From assembly GCA_036654455.1 (NCBI GenBank), contig JAVVRZ010000002.1, forward strand, positions 62,001 to 126,000: a stretch of 64,000 nucleotides of DNA. The letters run 5' to 3'. Under the pieces are notes generated by a model. The model was given only the letters and a program-made list of their open reading frames with translations, was not told the DNA's origin and searched no databases. Source of the stretch: Clostridia bacterium (lineage in GTDB: Bacteria > Bacillota > Clostridia > Christensenellales > CAG-314). Positions 16,958-24,847 of the stretch are shown piece after piece (position 1 is the first letter of the stretch; each line of letters starts with the position of its first letter). The position numbers and the translations under genes are program-made.

Positions 16958-18238
16958 TTAAAGACTAAGTTTGAGGTCGCCAGAAGATATCCAACCTACC
17001 TTTCTAAGCAGTAGACAAGTAAAATAACTTATAACCGCCGGCAAAACAAACATAAGCAAAATTATACCGCCGACAAGTAGCCAAACATTAAGACCTTGCG
17101 CAAGGCTTACGCTAATTGTATCTATCACGCCAACAAGCCCGGACGTACCCATACCTGCCCCGGTTGCGCAACGCAATTTAAATACCGTAGTAGCCAAAGG
17201 TCCGCATACAGCCGAAGCTACGACTGGGGGTATAAGAATACGAGGGTTACGCATTAAGTTGGGTATTTGTAACATACTTGTGCCTAGCCCCTGCGCAATT
17301 AGTCCGCCAAAGCCATTCTCCTTGTAACTCATAACGGCAAAGCCAACCATGTGGCAACAACAACCGACAACGGCAGCGCCGCCTGCAAGTAAAAGCGACT
17401 CTTGCGAAGGCGCTAAGGTTGCTAGCGTTACCCAAATTGCAGCGGACGAAGTAGGCAAGGTCAGTAGTAACCCCATTACTACGGCGATTACTATTCCCAT
17501 TAAGAAAGGACTCCACACTGTTGCCATAGCAATGCCCTGACTGAGCAGTCTAAGTAGATAGGTAACCGGCGGACACAAAGTAACAGCCACAATACAGGTC
17601 GTAGTAAGCGCTACAAGCGGTACAAGTAGTATGTCGAGCTTAGTCCTACCGGCAACAAGTTTGCCTAGCTCGGCGCTAGTAAGGGCGGTTAAATACGCTC
17701 CAATAGGGTTACCCGGTTGCCCGATAGCCGTAAAATTGATGGTGAAACTGCCAAGCCAACCGCTTGCGAATGCGCCTGCAAAACCTGCTACTGCGCACGC
17801 AAACATAGTTAGTTTGTCAGTCTTTAAACTATGCGCTATTCCTACGCCTATGCCTGCGCCCATTGAAGTTTTTGCCACTTTTGCTATAAAAACAATCAAG
17901 TTGCCTACGAGATTGTCCCCGATTAATTTACCGATTTGCTCAAAAATAGTGCCTGCGATTAAGGTTGCGAATAGCCCTAACGCCATACCCGAAAAAGCGT
18001 CGATAAACCACCGTTTAGACAATTTCTTAATAACCGAACCCAAAGTTTGTTTGGTCTTTGCTTGTTGAGATTGCTCTACTTGTTGAGGAGATTGCTCTAC
18101 TTGTTGAGGCGCTGTTTGCTCGGGCAGAGCGTCTTGCTCGCTAGATATGGTTTCGCCTGCAAAGGGAGTGTTTGAGCTATTTGGAAGTTCTTTTTTATCG
18201 TCTATATTTCCAAACGGAAGGTTAGTTTTTTTGTTCAT
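16958..18238 (-). CDS. PTS_EIIC_2 / PfoR-type membrane protein
   Basis: This 426-aa protein has a polar N-terminal arm of about 80 residues and then about nine to ten membrane segments. Motifs such as FEQIGKLIGDNLVGNLIVF, GAGIGVGIAHSLK, GFAVMSYKENGFGGLIAQGLGTSMLQIPN and CGPLATTVFKL are typical of the PTS_EIIC_2/PfoR family, a PTS-like sugar permease family often lacking its own IIA and IIB parts. None is encoded here. The arm contains a 21-bp tandem duplication (18067-18108) that repeats PQQVEQS. Only a weak AAAGGA site precedes the ATG. The substrate is unknown. Confidence 0.78.
   Translation of the reverse strand: MNKKTNLPFGNIDDKKELPNSSNTPFAGETISSEQDALPEQTAPQQVEQSPQQVEQSQQAKTKQTLGSVIKKLSKRWFIDAFSGMALGLFATLIAGTIFEQIGKLIGDNLVGNLIVFIAKVAKTSMGAGIGVGIAHSLKTDKLTMFACAVAGFAGAFASGWLGSFTINFTAIGQPGNPIGAYLTALTSAELGKLVAGRTKLDILLVPLVALTTTCIVAVTLCPPVTYLLRLLSQGIAMATVWSPFLMGIVIAVVMGLLLTLPTSSAAIWVTLATLAPSQESLLLAGGAAVVGCCCHMVGFAVMSYKENGFGGLIAQGLGTSMLQIPNLMRNPRILIPPVVASAVCGPLATTVFKLRCATGAGMGTSGLVGVIDTISVSLAQGLNVWLLVGGIILLMFVLPAVISYFTCLLLRKVGWISSGDLKLSL
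18067..18108. repeat. 21-bp perfect tandem duplication in the EIIC-like gene
   Basis: Two identical 21-bp units (18067-18087 and 18088-18108) encode repeated PQQVEQS in the cytoplasmic N-terminal arm; a partial third unit precedes them. Confidence 0.85.
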
Positions 18239-18372
18239 TTTTTTGTTTTTCCTTTTTTTGTGTTAACTTGACTAATATTTTTATCTTTACTGTGGCGTTA
18301 AACCTAATTTCTAAAAGTTAGACTTTTTAAGCTAATTTTAAAAGTACGTTTGACTAACTAAAATAAACTCTT

Positions 18373-20061
18373 TTATTCTTTTGGAGCTACCAAATCGTCT
18401 TGCAAATAGCCAATAGCCTTTTTAACGCTATCTTTTGCAAAAGGAGAAGATAAATGAGCATAACTAAGTAGGTCTAGATAAGTTTTGCTACCGCCTGCTC
18501 GACATAAATTTACATAATCGTTCCAAACTGTTTTGTCGGTCTTGCTCTTGCCGTAAAATTCGTAAGCGCCAAGTCTAGCTAAGGCGTAATCAATATAATA
18601 AAATGGATATAGGAAAATATGCTGTTTTTGCATCCAATAACCGCCCTTATCAAGGAAAGCGTTGTCGCCGTAGTCACGCCAAGGCATATAAACTCTTTCA
18701 ATTCTACGCCAAGTCGCCATACGTTGTTCGGCGGTTTGCTTAGGCGAAGCATAAACTTCGTGTTGGAATTCGTCGACTACGCACATATAAGTCATATTGT
18801 ATAAGCTTTCGACCAAGTGAGCGTAGCGAGCTTTATCCGCCTTGTCGCCAAAATATTTATCCCAGTAAGGATAGGTAAACATTTCCATACTCATTGAGTG
18901 AATCTCGTTGACTTCGCTTGTTGAAGAAACAAGACTAAGCAATTTATTGTGACGCATTGACAAATACATATTAAAGCAATGCCCGGCTTCGTGCGTCAAT
19001 ACTTGAACGTCTGCGCCTGTGCCGTTAAAATTGCTAAATATAAACGGAGCAAGATATTCGGGTAGAGTTGCGCAATATCCGCCCATGTGTTTGTTGGGTT
19101 TGGTTTCTAGGTCGAACAACTCGCCCGAACGCATAAATTTGAAGAACTCTTGGGTTTCGGGCGAAAGCGCCGTATAAATTTCCATAGTTTTATCAAGCAA
19201 TTCTTGCGTGCTACCTATGGGGTTAGCGTTGCCGTCGGCAAAAATAAGGCTTTCGTCATAAAAATGTATTTTGTCTACGCCTAAACGAACTCGTTGTTCT
19301 TCAATCAATTTTTGACATAACGGCGTAATCTCGTTAAGAACTTGTTTGCGGAAATTTTTAACGTCGTTTGCCGTGTAATCGTAACGGTGTCGCATAAGGT
19401 AAGCCATATCGGTATAATTTGAAAAACCTAATCTTTTTGCCATTTTTGTGCGAAGTTGCACAAGTTTAGAATAAAGCTTATCTAGTTGTGGCGAAAGCGA
19501 ACAATATAGATTTGACCATTTGCGTAACGCCTCTTGTCTTATTTCTCGGTCGGGGTCTTGCATATATTTAAGCAAACCATAGAAATTACAAGATTTGCCC
19601 ATAAACTCGGTTTTTGCGGAAGCTACTAGCTTGCTAAATTGCATTGATAGATTGCCTTCTTTAATGGTAGGCATAATATTTTTAAGCGATAGAAGTTTGC
19701 TGTCTGCCTCGGCGTTTAAAAAGATAACTTTGCCGTATTTATCCTCGAATTGCTTTCTAAATTTGCACATAAGCAAAAGCTTATATTCTTTCTTTTGTAG
19801 TGGCATAAGTAGAGTTACTTGCTTGTTAAGATACATAACTTCTTGTTCGTAGAATTTGTCGGCAGTATTTATGTCGTGACGAATGCTTGCAATAGCGCTT
19901 AGCGTAGAGATTTTTTTGCTCTCGCTGTCAAAAGCTAAATAAACTTCTTCCGCTTCCTCAAATGTAGACGCAGTCTTAAACTGTTTAAGCAAGCCCTTTA
20001 ACTTTGATTTAAGCTCGACAAAATTTGGTCTTACATACGCAAATTCACTAAATTTTTCCAT
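18373..20061 (-). CDS. M3-family oligoendopeptidase (PepF-like), copy A
   Basis: This 562-aa cytosolic zinc metallopeptidase has the HEAGH catalytic motif near residue 357, a downstream glutamate helix (TSEVNEIHSMSMEMF) and the M3-typical C-terminal Y/H-rich stretch PFYYIDYALARLGAYEF. M3 enzymes cut short peptides. A GGAGG-type site lies close to the ATG and a good promoter at 20119-20147. A paralogue of nearly equal length (22932-24617) lies 3 kb away on the other strand; the two align from the N-terminal YVR motif to the end but are clearly diverged. Confidence 0.92.
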   Translation of the reverse strand: MEKFSEFAYVRPNFVELKSKLKGLLKQFKTASTFEEAEEVYLAFDSESKKISTLSAIASIRHDINTADKFYEQEVMYLNKQVTLLMPLQKKEYKLLLMCKFRKQFEDKYGKVIFLNAEADSKLLSLKNIMPTIKEGNLSMQFSKLVASAKTEFMGKSCNFYGLLKYMQDPDREIRQEALRKWSNLYCSLSPQLDKLYSKLVQLRTKMAKRLGFSNYTDMAYLMRHRYDYTANDVKNFRKQVLNEITPLCQKLIEEQRVRLGVDKIHFYDESLIFADGNANPIGSTQELLDKTMEIYTALSPETQEFFKFMRSGELFDLETKPNKHMGGYCATLPEYLAPFIFSNFNGTGADVQVLTHEAGHCFNMYLSMRHNKLLSLVSSTSEVNEIHSMSMEMFTYPYWDKYFGDKADKARYAHLVESLYNMTYMCVVDEFQHEVYASPKQTAEQRMATWRRIERVYMPWRDYGDNAFLDKGGYWMQKQHIFLYPFYYIDYALARLGAYEFYGKSKTDKTVWNDYVNLCRAGGSKTYLDLLSYAHLSSPFAKDSVKKAIGYLQDDLVAPKE

Positions 20062-20389
20062 AGTTGCCCCTCCTAATTTTTAAGTAAATATTTATTTTGC
20101 ATAACTAATTTTATCACTATTCTACCACTTAACACGAAAATATGCAATAATAAATTTTGCATATAACTGACACAGCAAGGTATGCCTATGCATTGTTTGC
20201 TACATTTTGCTATATTTTATTATATTTAAAGAGTTTATATATAATTTCTACCGTTATGTCTGTTAAAACTGTCTTTTAGTTTTGTTATAAAAACAAAGTC
20301 GTTAAACTAAATTTACCTGTAACGCCGTACTTTTATTTATTATTTTTAGCTACATCTAAGTATAAAATAAAGTAAATAATGCAAACTTA
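20062..20389. other. 328-bp AT-rich intergenic region
   Basis: It holds the promoter of the M3 peptidase (20119-20147). I see no gene, repeat or convincing terminator in the rest. Confidence 0.6.
20119..20147 (-). promoter_or_regulatory. Promoter of M3 peptidase copy A
   Basis: Minus strand: TTGCAT (20147-20142), 17-bp spacer, TAGAAT (20124-20119). Confidence 0.6.
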
Positions 20390-21739
20390 TTAAATTTCTA
20401 TTTCTTCTAGTTTATTTTTGAGCAAAGACTTTTGAACGTATAAAAATAGCCCTAGCGATATAATTGAGGCAATAACCCACCCTATGGGCCACGACCACCA
20501 AATGCCGTTTATGCCCAAAGACTTTGCAAATATCGCCGAAAACGCTACTCTAATCACTAAGTCGGTAAGCGTAGAAATCATAAAACAACCCATTTTATTT
20601 GCCCCTCTTAGCACTCCGTCGGCAACTAATTTAATTGCAATCACAACATAAAACGGAGAAATAATAAGCAAGAATTGTTTGCCAACTTCAATAGCGGTAA
20701 CATCGCCGTCAATTATAAACAACCTTACAAGAGTAGCTCCAAATGGAATATAAATTGCTATAAATATCACTGCGCAAATGCAAGAAAGAACTATACCGCT
20801 TATAAAGCCTGTCTTTATGCGTTCGGGCTTGTTTGCCCCGAGATTTTGCGATGTGAAATTTGATACGCCACTGCCGATTGCGGTTATTGAAGTAATGGTC
20901 ATATTGTTCAACTTAACAGCCGCTGCATATCCCCCGATTGCAGACATACCAAAAGCGTTAATAAAACTTTGAATTACAATATTTCCCACAGAAATAAATG
21001 ATTGTTGTAATATGCTAGGTATTGCAATTTGAGATATTTCTTTTAAAATTTTAAAGTCAAAAAGACAAACTTTTTGAGCGAATATCTTTCTTGTCCTTAT
21101 AAGCGCATAGACAAGCGCTACCGTTCCGCATACGCCTTGACAAATAAAAGTTGCCCACGCAACTCCGCTAACGCCTAGATGCAAATATTTAACAAACACA
21201 ATATCCATAATTACGTTAGAAATTGAAGAAATTACAAGCAAAATAAAGGGAGTTTTTGAGTCGCCTAAGGCAGAAAAAATACCGTTAGCTATGTTATAAA
21301 GCAAAAGGAACAAATATCCGCCTATATAAATTAGTAAATATTTAGAAGAGTCTACAAAAATATTTTCAGGCGTATTAATAAGACGCAAAAGAGGATTTGC
21401 AAACACAAGCCCGAGCGTTGTTAAAACAACGCCTAATATCGAACTAAAAATAACCGCCGTATAAATTGTTGTTTTAGCTTTTGCCAAGTCTTTGCTACCA
21501 AAATATTTTGCCACGACAACCGAAGAACCAATGTTACAGCCAAAGGCAAAGGCAATAAAAATTAGCGTTATTTCATAAGAATTGCCAACGGCAGCAAGCG
21601 CCGACGTCCCTATATATCTACCGGCGATAAGACTGTCGGCAATGTTATAAAGTTGTTGAAATACAATACTGCCAAAGAGCGGTAATGCGTAACGTATTAA
21701 TACCGAAAATGGCTTGCCTACTGTTAAATCTTTTTGCAT
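20390..21739 (-). CDS. MATE-family multidrug/sodium antiporter
   Basis: This 449-aa protein has twelve predicted membrane segments. The N-terminal PLFGSIVFQQLYNIADSLIAGRYIGTSALAAVGNSYE is a clear MATE signature (read in parts), repeated in weaker form in the second half (PSILQQSFISVGNIVIQSFI). It would export cationic or other small molecules using a Na+ or H+ gradient. GAAGGAAG lies upstream of the ATG. It is monocistronic, between the M3 peptidase and the divergent radical SAM gene; the substrate is unknown. Confidence 0.92.
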   Translation of the reverse strand: MQKDLTVGKPFSVLIRYALPLFGSIVFQQLYNIADSLIAGRYIGTSALAAVGNSYEITLIFIAFAFGCNIGSSVVVAKYFGSKDLAKAKTTIYTAVIFSSILGVVLTTLGLVFANPLLRLINTPENIFVDSSKYLLIYIGGYLFLLLYNIANGIFSALGDSKTPFILLVISSISNVIMDIVFVKYLHLGVSGVAWATFICQGVCGTVALVYALIRTRKIFAQKVCLFDFKILKEISQIAIPSILQQSFISVGNIVIQSFINAFGMSAIGGYAAAVKLNNMTITSITAIGSGVSNFTSQNLGANKPERIKTGFISGIVLSCICAVIFIAIYIPFGATLVRLFIIDGDVTAIEVGKQFLLIISPFYVVIAIKLVADGVLRGANKMGCFMISTLTDLVIRVAFSAIFAKSLGINGIWWSWPIGWVIASIISLGLFLYVQKSLLKNKLEEIEI

Positions 21740-21888
21740 AAGTAATCTTCCTTCTATTTCTCAATTATAGCTTACTTAGTTAATAAAGTATAACATTTCA
21801 ATAAGCATAAAAATTAAAAAACAAACAAAAGTTTAATTGTTTAAGGTCAAATATATTTAATCAATTAAAAACAAACAAATAGCTTGCA

Positions 21889-21918
21889 TTGACTTAAAAG
21901 GCTAAGCTATGCTATAAT
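21889..21918 (+). promoter_or_regulatory. Promoter of the radical SAM gene
   Basis: TTGACT (21889-21894), 18-bp spacer, TATAAT (21913-21918). An imperfect inverted repeat TAGCTTGC / GCTAAGCTA flanks the -35 box. Confidence 0.7.
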
Positions 21919-21953
21919 TAATTTTATAAAAATCAATCGCAAAATAGGTTAAA

Positions 21954-22811
21954 ATGAAAAAAAGATTTAAACGTATGTACATAGAGATTACTAACCAGTG
22001 TAATCTAAATTGTCACTTTTGCCCAAAGACAAAGCGGAAAAAAGAATTTATGAGCGTCGAAAACTTTGAAAAAACGCTTAAAAAGGTCGACGGTTACACC
22101 GATTACATCTATCTTCACGTAATGGGCGAACCTCTCTTGCACCCAAAACTAGAAGAAATATTGTCGATTGCGACTAGCTATGACAAAAAAATTAACATTA
22201 CCACAAACGGAACGTTACTCGAACAAAACCTAAATATATTAAAAAATTGCAAAAATTTAAGAAAGATTAGCCTTTCTTTGCATAGTTACGAATCAAATAA
22301 TCAAGGCGGACTTGAAGAATATCTTGAAAAATGCCTAAACGCTTGCAAAATACTATCTCTAAACACAATTTGCGATTTAAGGCTATGGAACCTTGACGGA
22401 AACGAACTTGATATACCTACTAAAAACAATTTAAACGATAGGATATTAGACTATATTAAAAAGGCGTACAATATTTCCCAACTTAACATAGTCAATAACA
22501 CTGTAAAACTTGAAGAAAATACTTACATTGGCTTTGCAGAAAAGTTTGACTGGCCCGACACAACAAATAGCCACGCAAACGCAAACGGCTATTGCCACGC
22601 AATTATCGAACAACTTGCCATACTTGTTGACGGGACTGTTACGCCTTGTTGTCTTGATAACGAAGGGATAATTAATCTTGGTAATATTTACTCTAACGAC
22701 CTTGAAACTATTCTTGACACAAAAAGAGTTAAAGATATGGTAAAAGGTTTTCAAAACAGAACGCACGTTGAAGAACTCTGTAAACATTGTCAATTTTCTC
22801 AAAAATTTTAA
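21954..22811 (+). CDS. Radical SAM protein with short SPASM-like C-terminus
   Basis: This 285-aa protein has the radical SAM cluster motif CNLNCHFC near residues 16-23, the glycine-rich MGEPLLHPKLEEI and TTNGTLL segments. Its C-terminal cysteines (GYCHAI, TVTPCCLD, LCKHCQF) fit a partial SPASM domain binding a second Fe-S cluster. Such proteins modify peptides or proteins or mature other enzymes; the target cannot be told. The N-terminus is lysine/arginine rich and no strong ribosome site is visible. It precedes M3 peptidase copy B on the same strand, but that gene has its own promoter. No precursor peptide gene was found nearby. Confidence 0.85.
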   Translation: MKKRFKRMYIEITNQCNLNCHFCPKTKRKKEFMSVENFEKTLKKVDGYTDYIYLHVMGEPLLHPKLEEILSIATSYDKKINITTNGTLLEQNLNILKNCKNLRKISLSLHSYESNNQGGLEEYLEKCLNACKILSLNTICDLRLWNLDGNELDIPTKNNLNDRILDYIKKAYNISQLNIVNNTVKLEENTYIGFAEKFDWPDTTNSHANANGYCHAIIEQLAILVDGTVTPCCLDNEGIINLGNIYSNDLETILDTKRVKDMVKGFQNRTHVEELCKHCQFSQKF

Positions 22812-22847
22812 CCTTATGACAAATTAGCAAACTTTAAAAATTCGTTA

Positions 22848-22876
22848 TTGACTTAACTATGTTAAGTTGATATAAT
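22848..22876 (+). promoter_or_regulatory. Promoter of M3 peptidase copy B with embedded palindrome
   Basis: TTGACT (22848-22853), exactly 17 bp, TATAAT (22871-22876). A perfect palindrome ACTTAAC-TAT-GTTAAGT (22851-22867) starts inside the -35 box and fills most of the spacer, the position expected of a repressor operator. Confidence 0.75.
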
Positions 22877-22931
22877 TAAAGCTGTACAAAATATTTACAA
22901 AAAATAAAATTTCTACAAAAAGGAGAACATA

Positions 22932-24617
22932 ATGGAAAATTTTACCCAAATTAAGTATGTTAGATACACTATCGAGCAAGCTAAAACTGCCTACCTAGAA
23001 GTTTATAACTTGCTGGAAAACGCCAAAACCGTCAACGATTGTATTAACGCAAGAGAAAAACACATTCAAATTATTAAAAATTTCAACACGCCAAATCAAA
23101 TAGCCGAAGTGCGGTATTCCCTTAACACAAGGGACGAGTTTTATGCAAACGAAGTAGATTACTACAATCAAACAAGCCCTATGTTTAGCGAACTTATGCT
23201 TAAATATACCGAGTTGATGTTAAACACCCCTTTCCGCAAGCAACTTGAAAAACAACTTAATCCACAAGTTTACAAGATGTATGTGTGCCAAAGCAAAGCT
23301 TACTCGCCCATTATTCTTAAAGAAAAACAAGAAGAAAATACGCTGACTACAAAATATTCAACCTTGCTTTCGCAAATTCTTGTAGATTACAACGGCGAGA
23401 AAATACCATTTAGCATTATTCGTGGTAAATTAGAAGATAGCGATAGACAGGTGCGTAAAGATGTTTGTTGCGCTATCGGCGTAGCTTTACAATCTCATCA
23501 AGCCGAACTTGACGGAATATTTGACCAACTTGTTAAGGTAAGAGACGCTATGGCAAAGAAAATGGGTTACGCTAACTTTGTCGAACTAGGTTATTACCGT
23601 ATGCAAAGAATTGACTACGACCAACAAATGATATCTACATTTAGACAAAACGTATATCAATCAATAGTGCCGGTTGTAACCAAACTTAAAGAAGAAATAG
23701 CCGGCAAAATTGGCATTGCCCAAACTATGTTTTACGACGACGGCGTATACCTTTCAAATGGTAACCCTAAACCAATATTAAATAAAGACCAAATTTTTGT
23801 TCAAGCTAGCAAAATGTATAACGATATTAGCCAAAAAACCGGCGAGTTCTTTGACGAAATGGTTAAAAGCGAGGCCTTTGACGTAGTGGCTAGGGACGGC
23901 AAAATGGGAGGAGGATACTGTACTGATATAGCGGACTATGCTCAACCATTTATATTTGCAAACTTTAACGGTAGCTCTGCCGATATTGAAGTAATGACGC
24001 ACGAATTTGGTCACGCTTACGCCTATGGCGCTATGTTTGAAAAGGGCGACTACGAAATAAATATAGGCGGTTACGAAACAGCCGAATGTCACTCAATGAG
24101 TATGGAGTTCTTTTGCGGTAAATATATGCAAAAGTTTTTTGGAGAAGACACCAAAAAATATCTCTACAAACATATTTGCGCAGCGCTTTCGTTTATTCCC
24201 TATGGCGTTATGGTCGACGAATTCCAACATATAGTTTACCAACAACCCACTCTAACCCCCGACCAAAGATGCGAGAAATGGAAAGAACTCGAACACAAAT
24301 ACAAACCTTATATGTCTTGCGAAAATATACCTTACCTAGAAAGAGGCGCAAGATGGCAATATCAAGCGCATATTTATGAAAACCCCTTCTACTACATCGA
24401 CTATTGTCTAGCTCAAACGGTTGCGTTTGGTTTCCTTGTAGCTATGCAAAGCAATTATAAAAAAGCGTTTGACAAATATATTGAACTTGTTTATGCCGGT
24501 GGTAACAAAGGTTTTGATAAACTAATTAAAGATTCGGGCGTTGCTTACCCCTTTGCAAATGGCACGCTTGATAACGTTGCAAATGAAGTATTAAAAATAC
24601 TTAGCAAACTTAGCTAA
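22932..24617 (+). CDS. M3-family oligoendopeptidase (PepF-like), copy B
   Basis: This 561-aa zinc metallopeptidase has HEFGH near residue 357, the glutamate helix YETAECHSMSMEFF about 30 residues on, and the C-terminal NPFYYIDYCLAQTVAFGF. It is a paralogue of copy A (18373-20061), with the same domain order and length. AAGGAG lies 6-7 nt before the ATG. A consensus promoter with an operator-like palindrome suggests separate regulation from copy A. Predicted cytosolic role: breakdown of imported or processed oligopeptides. Confidence 0.92.
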   Translation: MENFTQIKYVRYTIEQAKTAYLEVYNLLENAKTVNDCINAREKHIQIIKNFNTPNQIAEVRYSLNTRDEFYANEVDYYNQTSPMFSELMLKYTELMLNTPFRKQLEKQLNPQVYKMYVCQSKAYSPIILKEKQEENTLTTKYSTLLSQILVDYNGEKIPFSIIRGKLEDSDRQVRKDVCCAIGVALQSHQAELDGIFDQLVKVRDAMAKKMGYANFVELGYYRMQRIDYDQQMISTFRQNVYQSIVPVVTKLKEEIAGKIGIAQTMFYDDGVYLSNGNPKPILNKDQIFVQASKMYNDISQKTGEFFDEMVKSEAFDVVARDGKMGGGYCTDIADYAQPFIFANFNGSSADIEVMTHEFGHAYAYGAMFEKGDYEINIGGYETAECHSMSMEFFCGKYMQKFFGEDTKKYLYKHICAALSFIPYGVMVDEFQHIVYQQPTLTPDQRCEKWKELEHKYKPYMSCENIPYLERGARWQYQAHIYENPFYYIDYCLAQTVAFGFLVAMQSNYKKAFDKYIELVYAGGNKGFDKLIKDSGVAYPFANGTLDNVANEVLKILSKLS

Positions 24618-24783
24618 AACTACCACAACAAAACCGGATAATTTTACTCAATGCTAATTTACCAAAATTTATAATATTTTATTTTTAAGCTAAGACTACT
24701 TTTTAAAAATATCAATATGGTTTAAAACGCTAATACTTCGTTTAGGGTAAGCCAAAACAATCTAATATTAATCTATCAATAAC

Positions 24784-24816
24784 AAAAGAATATCCCGAAA
24801 TTCGGGATATTCTTTT
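24784..24816. terminator. Bidirectional terminator between M3 copy B and the repeat protein
   Basis: A perfect stem AAAGAATATCCCGAA / TTCGGGATATTCTTT is flanked by A and T tracts on both sides. Confidence 0.85.
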
Positions 24817-24847
24817 TCGTTTGGTATTTAAATTTTATAAATAATTT

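Noticed and set aside
21740-22931. RiPP precursor peptide near the radical SAM gene
   Set aside because: The gaps on both sides hold only promoters and AT-rich DNA; no short frame with a ribosome site and Cys/Ser/Thr-rich core was found.
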